DNA of 48,195 bases, from assembly GCA_016927895.1 (NCBI GenBank), contig JAFGLT010000083.1:1-48195 (forward strand), given 5' to 3'. The notes under the pieces were generated by a model. That model was not told where the DNA came from. It was given only the letters and a program-made list of their open reading frames with translations, and made no database searches. Origin of the DNA: Candidatus Bathyarchaeota archaeon. Lineage in GTDB: Archaea > Thermoproteota > Bathyarchaeia > Bathyarchaeales > Bathycorpusculaceae. The first letter of the stretch is position 1. Each line of letters starts with the position of its first letter. A program made the position numbers and the translations under genes. Shown here piece after piece: positions 1 to 9,569 of the stretch.

Positions 1-825
1 ATCCAAGATTTCAGGCATCTCATCTATGTTGCTCTTGGTTGCCGTAGTGGCGATGCACGCGCACAAGTCCGCTTCCACACAAGTCTTCAACCCAGCAACC
101 GCCTTGTCAAACGCGCTTGGAACGCCCCTGAACGAGTCGTGGGTTTCGGATGTGGCACCATCGATGCTTACCTCCACGTAGTTAATTTTGGCTTCCTTGA
201 GCTTCTTGACGTTCTCTTTGGTAAGCAACGTGCCGTTGGTAGCAACCGAAACGTATAATCCGCGTTTTGCAGCGTAGCTTGCCACTTCAAAAAAATCCTT
301 CCTGGTTAACGGTTCTCCTCCTGAAAACGCGAGGGCAACCACGCCGGCGTCCGCAAGCTGATCAACCACTTTCAATGCTTCTTTTGTGGTGAGCTCCGTT
401 TCTCGTGTTGCGCCCGAGTTTGAGTAGCAGTGTTTGCAGCTTAAGTTGCAGTTGTGCGTGAAATCCCACACCACAAGGAATGGGGCGTAAATACTAAGCG
501 GCTTTTTTATGCCAAAGTGTCTTAACGACCGCACAAGAGTGATTATGGCTCTCCGCGCGTAAGGGTCTGCCAAAAGCTTCTCCACTTTCTCCCTTCTTAT
601 GGCTAAGCTGCGCCTGAGGAAATCTATCCAGAAGCCTATAATCCGCGAGTATAAGCCGCCGCACTTACACTTCTTATCCTTGTTGCCCACGTAATCGTCC
701 AATGCTGTTTCAAGGATTGTTCTATCACACGCGCCGCATTTCTTCAGGGATAACTGTAGCATTTTTTTCGTGGTGGGCAAGCTGATTACAGCGTTCCAGA
801 AGCTGTCATGGCTCAGTACACTCAT
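1..825 (-). CDS. Radical SAM protein (truncated by window edge at its 3' end)
   Basis: Open frame from ATG at 825 on minus strand, absent from ORF track because it is partial; reads MSVLSHDSFWNAVISLP... with CNLSCKHCYSNSG (CxxxCxxC), AFSGGEPLTRKDF and VATNGTLL motifs. Confidence 0.88.
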   Translation of the reverse strand, partial: MSVLSHDSFWNAVISLPTTKKMLQLSLKKCGACDRTILETALDDYVGNKDKKCKCGGLYSRIIGFWIDFLRRSLAIRREKVEKLLADPYARRAIITLVRSLRHFGIKKPLSIYAPFLVVWDFTHNCNLSCKHCYSNSGATRETELTTKEALKVVDQLADAGVVALAFSGGEPLTRKDFFEVASYAAKRGLYVSVATNGTLLTKENVKKLKEAKINYVEVSIDGATSETHDSFRGVPSAFDKAVAGLKTCVEADLCACIATTATKSNIDEMPEILD

Positions 826-956
826 CGGTTTTCCCCTGAAGCGGCAAACTTGTACTAGATTGGATGCGCCACGGTGTTAAAGATTTCTCTAAAAAAGCTA
901 AATTCAACTACTCACCTCAAAAAGCTGCCTCATGAACAACTTCACTGAACAGCAAG

Positions 957-997
957 CACCAAACCAGCATATTTGCTGCCTATTAGTATCCTATTAG
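957..997 (-). repeat. Dispersed intergenic motif, copy 1
   Basis: CTAATAGGATACTAATAGGCAGCAAATATGCTGGTTTGGT on minus strand. Confidence 0.7.
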
Positions 998-1013
998 AAA
1001 TTCATTGCAGAAA

Positions 1014-1649
1014 CTATAGAGGAGGACCTATCCCAACGCGCTTCTGCATTATTTTCTCAGATATTTCTAGGTCTTTAAGCGTGTTGATGTTCAGGAGAAC
1101 TTCTGTTTCTCCTGTTATTATGGCGCTTGTCTCGATTTTCCCCTCTTCCTGAATCTTCTCGCCATTCACGATGTTGACTCCGGAAACTGCGTGCCAAACA
1201 CCCTTGTACTCGTCTGTGGAAGAAATCGAAAGCCCCAGTTCCTCACGCTTTTCTATCGGAACGAAAACAGCCAAGAAATCTTTCCCGCAAACCTCAAACT
1301 CGCCTATCACCTTGTCCAAGAAACTTCCAGTTACAGCTGGCAAATCTGCTGGAATCGTTAACACCGCACCAGCCAACTCAGCATCGCGAACGGCCTGCTT
1401 CAAATCAGAATGGTAACCCTTCGCGTCAGTCCGAAGAAACTTCCATCCCTTGCTCTTGCAGCGCTTCTCAGTTTCAGGCGTATTCTCGCTCGTCACCACA
1501 TAAAACTCTGAAACCTTCTCAGCCGAAGCAACAGCCTCCGCCACCCAGTCAAGCAAAGGCTTGTCCAGAAATGGCAGTAATGGCTTCTCAACTGGCAACC
1601 CCATTCTCTTGCCTTTGCCGCCCGCCATTATCAACGCAGGAACCTTCAT
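1014..1649 (-). CDS. cobY: GTP:adenosylcobinamide-phosphate guanylyltransferase (CobY-like NTP transferase), copy 1
   Basis: N-term LIMAGGKGKRMGLPVEKPLLPF nucleotidyltransferase signature, VLLNINT C-terminal motif, overlaps upstream CobS. Confidence 0.8.
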   Translation of the reverse strand: MKVPALIMAGGKGKRMGLPVEKPLLPFLDKPLLDWVAEAVASAEKVSEFYVVTSENTPETEKRCKSKGWKFLRTDAKGYHSDLKQAVRDAELAGAVLTIPADLPAVTGSFLDKVIGEFEVCGKDFLAVFVPIEKREELGLSISSTDEYKGVWHAVSGVNIVNGEKIQEEGKIETSAIITGETEVLLNINTLKDLEISEKIMQKRVGIGPPL

Positions 1650-2440
1650 AACATTAACACACCCGCCAAAACCACCAATGTTACAGCCCTTGCGGTCTCG
1701 TTCGCAGCACCTATTGCGTCTCCAGACACTCCACCAAAAACGCTCTGCGCAACCCTCTCCATAACCGCACCCACCAAAACACTAAGTAAAACCACCCACA
1801 CGCCAGTCAAACCCAATAGTGGATAAACAATCAAAACCGCCAAAAAATAAGCCACAATATTACGATTCCGCTTTGCCATCCCAAGAAAAATAGATCCTAA
1901 CCCAGTGTGAGTAGGCTTCCCAAGCCACACAATCGTAACCATACCCAACTTAGCAGCAACCTCAGCCGCGATTATTGCCCCAACAGCAAAATCAGCATCT
2001 GCAAAAAACAACCCGGCAACCGCCAAAAACTCAACAAAAATCGCTAGAAACGCGCCCTTATGAGAAACCGTCCAAGCGTGCGCAGCTTCCCGTCTCTCCT
2101 TCAGGTTGCCAAGACCTATCGCGTTACCCAAATCTACAAGTCCGTCAAAATGCTGAAGCCCAGTTAAAACAAGCAGAAACGCAAGCGTCATCACAGCAGG
2201 CAAAAACCTCAACAAGAAATCAAATGGAATCTGAATAAACGAATCGACGAAAGTTAGAATATGCGACATCAAAAAGCTGCACCCCAGAAAGTACCCTGCT
2301 CCCAGCAACCCGATGAATCCGCCTATCACGGGGAAAAGAAAAAGAGCCTCAGCTGACGTCACCACAAAATCGTCCGTCTTTCCCAACGGAATTATTGTTA
2401 GGAAAGCCAGTAAATCCCTAAAAGTTTTTATAGGCTTCAT
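1646..2440 (-). CDS. cobS: Adenosylcobinamide-GDP ribazoletransferase (CobS), copy 1
   Basis: Multi-TM protein with GLQHFDGLVDLGNA and GDAIGAANE motifs typical of CobS; DxxDA motif has D->N. Confidence 0.85.
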   Translation of the reverse strand: MKPIKTFRDLLAFLTIIPLGKTDDFVVTSAEALFLFPVIGGFIGLLGAGYFLGCSFLMSHILTFVDSFIQIPFDFLLRFLPAVMTLAFLLVLTGLQHFDGLVDLGNAIGLGNLKERREAAHAWTVSHKGAFLAIFVEFLAVAGLFFADADFAVGAIIAAEVAAKLGMVTIVWLGKPTHTGLGSIFLGMAKRNRNIVAYFLAVLIVYPLLGLTGVWVVLLSVLVGAVMERVAQSVFGGVSGDAIGAANETARAVTLVVLAGVLML

Positions 2441-2488
2441 CTTCGAACATATAGCCTAACTCAACCAATTAAAGATATAGACTTTGTC

Positions 2489-3433
2489 GTGAATTTCATG
2501 GGTCAACTCAACGGGAAGAACATATTGGTTACTGGTGGCGCAGGCTTCATAGGCTCCCACCTCTGCAAAAAACTTTCCAGTTTAACCAGCAACCTGACAA
2601 TATACGACAACTTATCCAGCGGAAAAGTTGAAAACGTCAAACACCTGCCAAAAGTCCATTTTGTAAAAGCAGACATCCTCGACCTCAAAAAACTCCAATC
2701 CCAAGAAAAAACCGACCTACTCTGCCATCTAGCGGCTCAAGTTGTTGTCCCGTACTCGATGGAAAACCCCATAGAAGACTTCGAAACCAACGCAAGAGGA
2801 ACACTAAACGTCCTCGAAAAAGCACGCAAAGACGACGCAAGAGTAATTTTCGCCTCAAGCGCCGCAGTATACGGCAACACTACCCAGCTCCCCACACCCG
2901 AAACCCACGGTTTCAGCCCAGACTCCTGCTACGGCTTATCCAAAGTAGTCGGCGAACAATACTGCAACATGTACTCAAAACAATACGGACTAGACGTAAC
3001 CATAGTAAGGTTCGCTAACGTTTACGGGCCGAAATGCCACGGTGTCATAAGTGACTTTCTGGATAAAATCAGCAGAAACCCAGAACAACTGGAAATCATC
3101 GGAAGCGGAATGCAATCCCGCGATTTCGTTCACATTTACGACGTTGTAGATGCTTTACTTCTTTGTGCGACAAGTGACATTGCCATCGGAGAAACCTTTA
3201 ACATAGGATTCGGAAAAACAACAACCATTATAGACCTCGCAAAAATAATTCTGAAAATCCTCGGTTTATCCGAAAAAACCGTTTTAAAACCCACGAATGT
3301 TCCTTGGCACGGCGACATCAAAACCATCTGGTTTGACATAAGCAAAATTAAAAAAACCCTGAACTGGGCTCCTAAAATAACCCTTGAAGACACCCTGAAA
3401 GAACTAATCTTGGAGAGGAAAATGTTAAGATGA
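2489..3433 (+). CDS. NAD-dependent epimerase/dehydratase (UDP-glucose 4-epimerase-like SDR)
   Basis: NILVTGGAGFIGSHL Rossmann motif, YGLSK active site, FANVYGP. Confidence 0.9.
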   Translation: MNFMGQLNGKNILVTGGAGFIGSHLCKKLSSLTSNLTIYDNLSSGKVENVKHLPKVHFVKADILDLKKLQSQEKTDLLCHLAAQVVVPYSMENPIEDFETNARGTLNVLEKARKDDARVIFASSAAVYGNTTQLPTPETHGFSPDSCYGLSKVVGEQYCNMYSKQYGLDVTIVRFANVYGPKCHGVISDFLDKISRNPEQLEIIGSGMQSRDFVHIYDVVDALLLCATSDIAIGETFNIGFGKTTTIIDLAKIILKILGLSEKTVLKPTNVPWHGDIKTIWFDISKIKKTLNWAPKITLEDTLKELILERKMLR

Positions 3434-4287
3434 CGGTAACGCCTGCCAGAGGACTACTTGCGCTTTTACGGCTTCCCTACTGGATGATGACAGGCGGCTT
3501 ATCACTAATAACCGCGTTCGCAATCACCAAAGAACTCATAAGCTTCGACAGTATCTTGCTGATTTTCTTCTCGATGGCGTGCATAACGTCCGCAGGCTTT
3601 TCCATAAATGACTACTTCGACAAAGAAAGCGACGCCATAATCAAACCAAAACGGCCCATACCTTCTGGCGCCTTGTCCCTAAAACAGGTCATAGCAACAT
3701 CTGCTATGTTATTCACAGTAGGTCTAGCCCTAGCATTTCTAATTAACTGGCCAAGCTTCCTCATTCTGCTAATTGACTGCATTCTACTCGTAATTTACTC
3801 AGCATTTATCAAACGAAAGTCCGGTTTCGCCGCAAACGTTCTCGTCGGCCTACTAGTAGGCACAGCATTTCTTTACGGGGAAGCCACTGTTACCCAAAAC
3901 GTAAGTCTCATCTCGATAAGTCTATACCCCATATGCTTCGGAACAATCGGCGGCAACATTCTAAGGGATATTCTAAGCTTCGAAGGAGACTCCCAAATCG
4001 GGTATCCAACACTTCCCAAAAAAATCGGCAACAAGGGCTCCATACAAATCGCGGCTTTATTCTTCGTTGCAACTGCAATACTCGCACCGCTTCCCTTCTT
4101 TTTCCAGTTTTTCTCCATTTACTACCTATCTCTGATAACATTATGGGGAATTCTCCTCGTTTACTCTTCAATCCGTCTCCTAACTTCACAACCTACAATT
4201 GACAATGTAAAGAAGTATGAACGCCTAATCACCATGTCAATGATGCTGCTTATACTATCCCTAATCCTTGAGGCTGTTGTTGGATGA
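3430..4287 (+). CDS. UbiA-family prenyltransferase (geranylgeranylglycerol-phosphate geranylgeranyltransferase-like)
   Basis: SINDYFDKESDAIIKPKRPIPSG aspartate-rich motif and GGNILRDILSFEGD second motif; multi-TM; ATG overlaps upstream stop. Confidence 0.85.
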   Translation: MTVTPARGLLALLRLPYWMMTGGLSLITAFAITKELISFDSILLIFFSMACITSAGFSINDYFDKESDAIIKPKRPIPSGALSLKQVIATSAMLFTVGLALAFLINWPSFLILLIDCILLVIYSAFIKRKSGFAANVLVGLLVGTAFLYGEATVTQNVSLISISLYPICFGTIGGNILRDILSFEGDSQIGYPTLPKKIGNKGSIQIAALFFVATAILAPLPFFFQFFSIYYLSLITLWGILLVYSSIRLLTSQPTIDNVKKYERLITMSMMLLILSLILEAVVG

Positions 4288-5750
4288 AAAAAACTAAAAG
4301 CATCTGTCCAGTATGCCAGAAAAAAATAGACACAGAACTCACCGAGTTAGACGGTCGAATTCTGATTACCAAAACCTGCAAGGAACACGGTACTTTTTCA
4401 GCCACTCACTGGGAAAGCCCAAAAGTCTTCAAGTTCGCAGAGAAATTCGACTACTTCAAGTATTTCGGAGACGCGAACGCGCCGAAAAACCCTGAAGGTT
4501 GCCCCTACATCTGTGGTTCCTGCAAAAACCATGTTTCAAGCACAGTTATAGGCGTTATTGACGTGACGAAACGGTGCGATTTGAAGTGCAGTATATGCTT
4601 CGCTACTTTTGATGAGCATGAGGTTAACTATGAACCTAGCAGAGAAAAAATCGTGGAAATGTTGAAGTTTCTGAGTAAGCGCAACCCTAAACCTCCCGCG
4701 CTTTTGTTTTCTGGCGGAGAACCCTTGCAACGCGAGGACATGCCCGAGATCATAGGCGCCGCACATAAACTGCGGTTCATGACCATATTGGCAACTAACG
4801 GTGTTCGACTGGCTGAATCCCCTACACTTGCTGCCAAGCTGAAGAAGAACGGCTTAAACATCGTTTACCTGCAGTTTGACAGTTTCCATGATGAATTCTA
4901 CGAAAAAATACGCGGCAGAAAACTTCTGAAAACCAAAATGAAAGCCATAGAGAACTGCCGCAAGTATGACATAGAAATAATCCTGGTTAACACTTTGATG
5001 CGTGGATTAAACGATGACGAAGTTGGAGATATCATAAGGTTTGCAGCGGAGAACTCCTACATAATAAGAGGCGTAATTTTCCAGCCAATAGCATGCACTG
5101 GACGCGCAACTGCTAGTCCATCCAGAGAAGACTGGCGAGATTGGCATTTTGCAGAGGAAGTTGAAAATCAAAGCAACGGCGAGATAGAAACCACCGACCT
5201 CTTTCCGCTGTCAGTGATGACTTCACCCATAATGGTTATGAGTAGGTTCATGAAAAAGCCGTGGCCTCTGTTTTCCTGCAGTCCTCAATGTGGTCTCGTA
5301 AACTGGATTTACGTTTCAAAAAGCGGCAAGATTATTCCCATAAATCACTTTGTTAATTTTGAAAGGTTCTTCCGCATCCTCCAGAAAACGGCGAAATCTG
5401 TCGAGTCAAAAGGACGATTTTCTATTCTTTCATCGCTATTTTTAGCTTCAATGCAATCTTTAAACTGGCCTCTAGTCACTAAAGAAATCGGTATCTTCAC
5501 TCTGATGAAAACTATTCTGAAAATGCACATTTCCCCTTCCTATCAATCACTTGCCAATTTACGGCGTAGAATCTTCCTTCTCGGCTGCATGGCCTTTATG
5601 GATACTTACACCTTCGACGTGAACCGTGTTAGAAGATGCGTGGTACACTACGTTACTCCAGACTTGAAAATCATACCTTTCTGCGCCTACAACAACGTCC
5701 ACAGAATAGAAACCGAAGAGGAATATGCTGCGAGGCAGGTAAAAGCCTAA
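4284..5750 (+). CDS. Radical SAM protein, tetraether lipid synthase (Tes)-like
   Basis: N-terminal Cys-rich domain (CPVCQKKI...KTCKEHGTF), VTKRCDLKCSICFATFDEHE (CxxxCxxC), LLFSGGEPLQRED; overlaps UbiA stop by 4 nt. Confidence 0.75.
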   Translation: MKKTKSICPVCQKKIDTELTELDGRILITKTCKEHGTFSATHWESPKVFKFAEKFDYFKYFGDANAPKNPEGCPYICGSCKNHVSSTVIGVIDVTKRCDLKCSICFATFDEHEVNYEPSREKIVEMLKFLSKRNPKPPALLFSGGEPLQREDMPEIIGAAHKLRFMTILATNGVRLAESPTLAAKLKKNGLNIVYLQFDSFHDEFYEKIRGRKLLKTKMKAIENCRKYDIEIILVNTLMRGLNDDEVGDIIRFAAENSYIIRGVIFQPIACTGRATASPSREDWRDWHFAEEVENQSNGEIETTDLFPLSVMTSPIMVMSRFMKKPWPLFSCSPQCGLVNWIYVSKSGKIIPINHFVNFERFFRILQKTAKSVESKGRFSILSSLFLASMQSLNWPLVTKEIGIFTLMKTILKMHISPSYQSLANLRRRIFLLGCMAFMDTYTFDVNRVRRCVVHYVTPDLKIIPFCAYNNVHRIETEEEYAARQVKA

Positions 5751-5762
5751 ACCGATTCAGAT

Positions 5763-6287
5763 TTACTCTTCGACTTCTACGTTCAAAACGCAGTAGTTGT
5801 AAGAGAAGTCAAGTGCCCCTGTTTCATTATAAATCCAAAGCTCAAATATAACAGAGTAACTTCCAGGCTCATTTATTGTAACTGTAGCTAAGGTTTCCCA
5901 CGATTCTCCGTTTTCTATGGTTTGCGCGTAACTGCTCTCTACATCTGTATCAACTGGAAATGAAGGAATCATATCTCCAATCACTTTCTGCAGAACTTCA
6001 CAGGATTGTGTTGCACCAATTTTGTTTTCAACTACAACCCAAACGTTAAATGTGCTGTTTTCGTTTACGACTAACAGTTCAGGATAATCTATTGCCTTTT
6101 TGTGCTGGTAATCAAGCAGGTAAATTGTGCTATATCCCTCTGGCGGAAGTGTCGAAACAAAATAGTAACCTATAAGCAAGCTAGAAACAAATATGAGCGT
6201 AAACGCAATCGCGATTTTGTAACCCTTATTCTCGATTAAACTCGGGATATTCCCAAGTTTTCCATTTGTTTCCGAATGTATTTTCAC
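5763..6287 (-). CDS. DUF1616-like membrane protein
   Basis: One N-terminal TM then beta-rich exterior domain (YSTIYLLDYQHKKAIDYPELLVVNENSTFNVWVVVENK); coupled to glycosyltransferase. Confidence 0.55.
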   Translation of the reverse strand: MKIHSETNGKLGNIPSLIENKGYKIAIAFTLIFVSSLLIGYYFVSTLPPEGYSTIYLLDYQHKKAIDYPELLVVNENSTFNVWVVVENKIGATQSCEVLQKVIGDMIPSFPVDTDVESSYAQTIENGESWETLATVTINEPGSYSVIFELWIYNETGALDFSYNYCVLNVEVEE

Positions 6288-6967
6288 TTTAAAAATCCCT
6301 TAACCATAGTGGTAAATATTTCAATCCCTGACTTTATTCTCCGCATTTTCGGGTTTCCATATTTTCTCGGTCGGTAAGATGATGGAACTTCAACCATTTT
6401 AAAGTCTTTCTTGGCGAACTGCACCAGCATTTCGGTTGCGAACGCCATGTCATCCTCGTAGAACTCAACTTCTTCGAGTGCAGAACGGGATATCGCTCTA
6501 AAACCAGACTGCGTATCGCTGAGAAACTGACTGTAAAAGAAGTCGAAACAAAATGTTATAATTTTGTTAGCCACGAAATTCGTGAATCCCATAGCTTTTC
6601 TCAAGTCATACATTCGTGTTGCTTGACACAGTTCTGCATTGTTTTCTATCAGAGTTTCAATCAAAAGGTTGATGTGTCTTACTTCGTAGGTTCCATCGCC
6701 ATCAACCATGACGACAACATCGCCTTTCGCATTTTTAATTCCGGTTCTAAGAGCGAGACCATAACCGCGTCTAGGCTCTATAATAAGTCTGCAAAATCCC
6801 ATGTCTTCAACGATTTCTTGTGTTCCATCGGTTGAATTTCCATCTACAATAATTATTTCTTTAGGATACGCTAATTCCTTGTGAATCGTAGTCACTGTTT
6901 CACGAATGTTTCCTGCTTCGTTAAGTGTTGGAATTACCACTGAAACCATTTCTAGCTTTGATATCAT
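6284..6967 (-). CDS. Family 2 glycosyltransferase (dolichol-phosphate sugar transferase-like)
   Basis: VSVVIPTLNEAGNIRETV, IIVDGNSTDGT, MVDGDGTYE, QSGFRAISR motifs. Confidence 0.88.
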   Translation of the reverse strand: MISKLEMVSVVIPTLNEAGNIRETVTTIHKELAYPKEIIIVDGNSTDGTQEIVEDMGFCRLIIEPRRGYGLALRTGIKNAKGDVVVMVDGDGTYEVRHINLLIETLIENNAELCQATRMYDLRKAMGFTNFVANKIITFCFDFFYSQFLSDTQSGFRAISRSALEEVEFYEDDMAFATEMLVQFAKKDFKMVEVPSSYRPRKYGNPKMRRIKSGIEIFTTMVKGFLK

Positions 6968-7016
6968 CTCTTTGTGACTCTCGTTTTCTGAAAGCTATAT
7001 AGTTTCTAACAGCTTG

Positions 7017-8174
7017 TTAAATAAGCTCTTCGTATATTTCGCCCAGTTTTTCCACATTCTTGTCCCAACTATATTTCTGCTCCATCATAATCCGCAACTC
7101 CTTTTTTAGCGCTGCCAAGTCTTTGCGGGAAAACTCTACTATCGCTTCTGCAAGAGAATCAGGTGAGTTAGGCGGCACCAGTTTTCCGTAATCTTTACTC
7201 ATGACCTCTGATGTTCCTCCAACGTTTGTTGCTATCACGGGTAATCCGCAAGCCATGGCTTCAAGCGCAACCAAGGGCAAGCCTTCGCCAGACTTAGAAG
7301 GCAAAGCAAACAAGTCTGCAACATTATAGTAAAGTGGCAAGTCCTCGTCTGATACAAAACCTGTAAGCCTGAAGTTTCTCTGCATCCCTAGGTGCGCTAT
7401 TCTCTCTTTGACTTCCTCAAAATCTGGCCCTTTGCCCACAACAACAAAAACCAGTTTAGGGTTCTTTTTAACAGCAAGTTCTGCGCTTTCCAGTAACGTG
7501 TCGATACCGTTCTTGTACACCAGACGCCTTACCGTTAACACGACGCTTGCGTCTTCAGAGATGCCGAGCTTTTTACTCATTTCATCTTTGACTCCAGATA
7601 AAGGCTTGAAACGGTTCAGATCAACGCCGTTGTGAAGCACCTCTACTTTTTCAGGGTCTGCGCCCAAGCTCAGAACGTAATTCTTTGTTGCGTTGCTGAC
7701 AACAATTATTTTGTCTGCTTCTTCAAGCACCTGTTTTCCAATCGCAAGATCATTCAGCTTCTCCGCCGTGTCCCAAATGTTGTTGTATTCTATGAACGTG
7801 TTGTGCTGAGTTAGCACCAACGGTTTCGAGTATCTTTTTGCGATTTTAGCGGCAAGAAAAGACGACAGGTAAGGGTGGCCATGTACGTGTATGAGGTCGT
7901 TGGATTTAATGGTTTTCAGAAAAGTTTTGAGGCTACTTACGTGCGGAATGGCGTAAGGAATCCCAAGTCTAAACCCAATGTTCATCGAATCGTAGCATTG
8001 AACTCTTATTCCGTCAAAAACATAGTTACTATCCGTGTAGTTTCGATGCGTCAACACCATAGGTTCATACTGCTTCTGCATCAACCGCTTGCACTGTTCA
8101 TAAACAACCCTTTCTATGCCGCCGACGTGAGGCAGAAACGTGTGAGTGACAACACACAAGCTTGTTTGAACCAT
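7017..8174 (-). CDS. Family 4 (group 1) glycosyltransferase
   Basis: THTFLPHVGGIERVV, LPSKSGEGLPLVALEAMACGLPVIATNVGGTSEV (GT4 E-x7-E motif). Confidence 0.92.
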   Translation of the reverse strand: MVQTSLCVVTHTFLPHVGGIERVVYEQCKRLMQKQYEPMVLTHRNYTDSNYVFDGIRVQCYDSMNIGFRLGIPYAIPHVSSLKTFLKTIKSNDLIHVHGHPYLSSFLAAKIAKRYSKPLVLTQHNTFIEYNNIWDTAEKLNDLAIGKQVLEEADKIIVVSNATKNYVLSLGADPEKVEVLHNGVDLNRFKPLSGVKDEMSKKLGISEDASVVLTVRRLVYKNGIDTLLESAELAVKKNPKLVFVVVGKGPDFEEVKERIAHLGMQRNFRLTGFVSDEDLPLYYNVADLFALPSKSGEGLPLVALEAMACGLPVIATNVGGTSEVMSKDYGKLVPPNSPDSLAEAIVEFSRKDLAALKKELRIMMEQKYSWDKNVEKLGEIYEELI

Positions 8175-8327
8175 GACACTCCAACTGCTTAAATCTCCTC
8201 AATCAGCAAACTATTATAATCTTATGGTTCTTTGCTTTTCCCGTTTAAAAGCAGAGTTTTATAAGCTACGTTTAGATGACTTATCCATCTGCTCGCTCTT
8301 TCAGCAAGCTCTGCCGGAGGAAGAAAA

Positions 8328-8981
8328 ATGAACCTAATAGTTGGAGGCGGAAAATATGGTTGCTATGCAATTGAGTATCTGCGACAGAAGGGCAAAGATT
8401 TCTTGGTGGTAGATACCAACCCGAACTGTCTCGCTATCAAAAGGTTCAGCCTGAAAACCTTTGAACTCCCTGCCTCAAATAGAGAGAGTTTCGTTAACGG
8501 TGGGCTTCCGAAAGTGTTAGAGTTAATAGGTGAAATTAAACCTGAATATGTGTTTCCCACTGCGCCAGTCCACATAGCCGCAGATTTGGCTAAACTCAAA
8601 TTTAACCTCGTACCCTGGAGTGAAGCAATAACTGACATACTTCCCAGATTACCAGAAGTGGTTGTGCTGCACGCTGAAAACGAAAAACTTGTTGTAAGCT
8701 TCAACAAAGGCCACGAATGCATAGAAAAATGCTCAATGCCTGAAGTCTGTCCTTCTTCCGGAATAAAGAAACCCTGCACGATGACCAAGCTGATGAGGTT
8801 CGCCAGTCCCGAAGCCTTCATGTTGATAAGCTATTCGATGGCGCCGGGGTTGGGCGCGCTCAAGGGCAGTGAACTCTCAGAATTGTTCAAGTGGGCAGAA
8901 ACCAAGGAAAGGTTCATAGTTGCTACAGCTTGTGACTGCCACGGCGTTTTCTCAGCTTTTCAAAAGCGAGATAAGACCTAA
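8328..8981 (+). CDS. Conserved hypothetical: Rossmann-like N-terminus plus Cys-rich C-terminus
   Basis: LIVGGGKYGCYAIEYLR nucleotide-binding-like start; CIEKCSMPEVCPSSGIKKPC Cys cluster. Confidence 0.7.
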   Translation: MNLIVGGGKYGCYAIEYLRQKGKDFLVVDTNPNCLAIKRFSLKTFELPASNRESFVNGGLPKVLELIGEIKPEYVFPTAPVHIAADLAKLKFNLVPWSEAITDILPRLPEVVVLHAENEKLVVSFNKGHECIEKCSMPEVCPSSGIKKPCTMTKLMRFASPEAFMLISYSMAPGLGALKGSELSELFKWAETKERFIVATACDCHGVFSAFQKRDKT

Positions 8982-8988
8982 GCCTGGC

Positions 8989-9462
8989 TCATTTTGCGTT
9001 ACGAAAAGCCCGCGTGTACACGTTGGATGACACGCCTGCGACTAAACCGCCTATTGCATCGTTCGTGATTGGTCCAAGTTTTTTTAGGATTCCCGGCTTG
9101 GCTTGGTCGAACCTAGTGAATTCAAAGACCCCTCTTACTCCTGCAATGTAGTTAGCTATGGCTAATCCTAACAATTCGTCAGAAACCAGTCCTGGGCGTC
9201 CCATGAATCTTTCTTTGGACAGTCCGGGAATCAACCCGTTCTCGGCGTCTTCTTGAGCGCGGAAGCAGGCTACCACCAGAGTGGAGACATTCACGTCTGA
9301 TAAGGTGTCAAGGAATTCTTCTCGGAGCATTTCAGTGGCTTTTACTTCTGTTTCCAAGCCTGGATGGGGAACAAAAAGCTCAAGCGCCGTTTTTATGAGG
9401 TCTTCTAGTGTAATGCCTTTCTTTTCTAAATATTCCAGTAGAGGAGGCGTTTCGGTGCTCAT
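8989..9462 (-). CDS. cobZ: Archaeal alpha-ribazole phosphatase CobZ / PgpA-like protein
   Basis: PgpA-like features (ITNDAIGGLVAGV, SDELLGLAIANYIAG) and position in a B12 nucleotide-loop cluster. Confidence 0.6.
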   Translation of the reverse strand: MSTETPPLLEYLEKKGITLEDLIKTALELFVPHPGLETEVKATEMLREEFLDTLSDVNVSTLVVACFRAQEDAENGLIPGLSKERFMGRPGLVSDELLGLAIANYIAGVRGVFEFTRFDQAKPGILKKLGPITNDAIGGLVAGVSSNVYTRAFRNAK

Positions 9463-9569
9463 TTCGTATCAGCACCCTCTCTAATGGTGGAGTTTGTTTT
9501 AAATATTGTGTGTTTGGAGAAACATTTATTAACGTAGGATGGATAAACCGACCATTGAGGAGTGATTAA

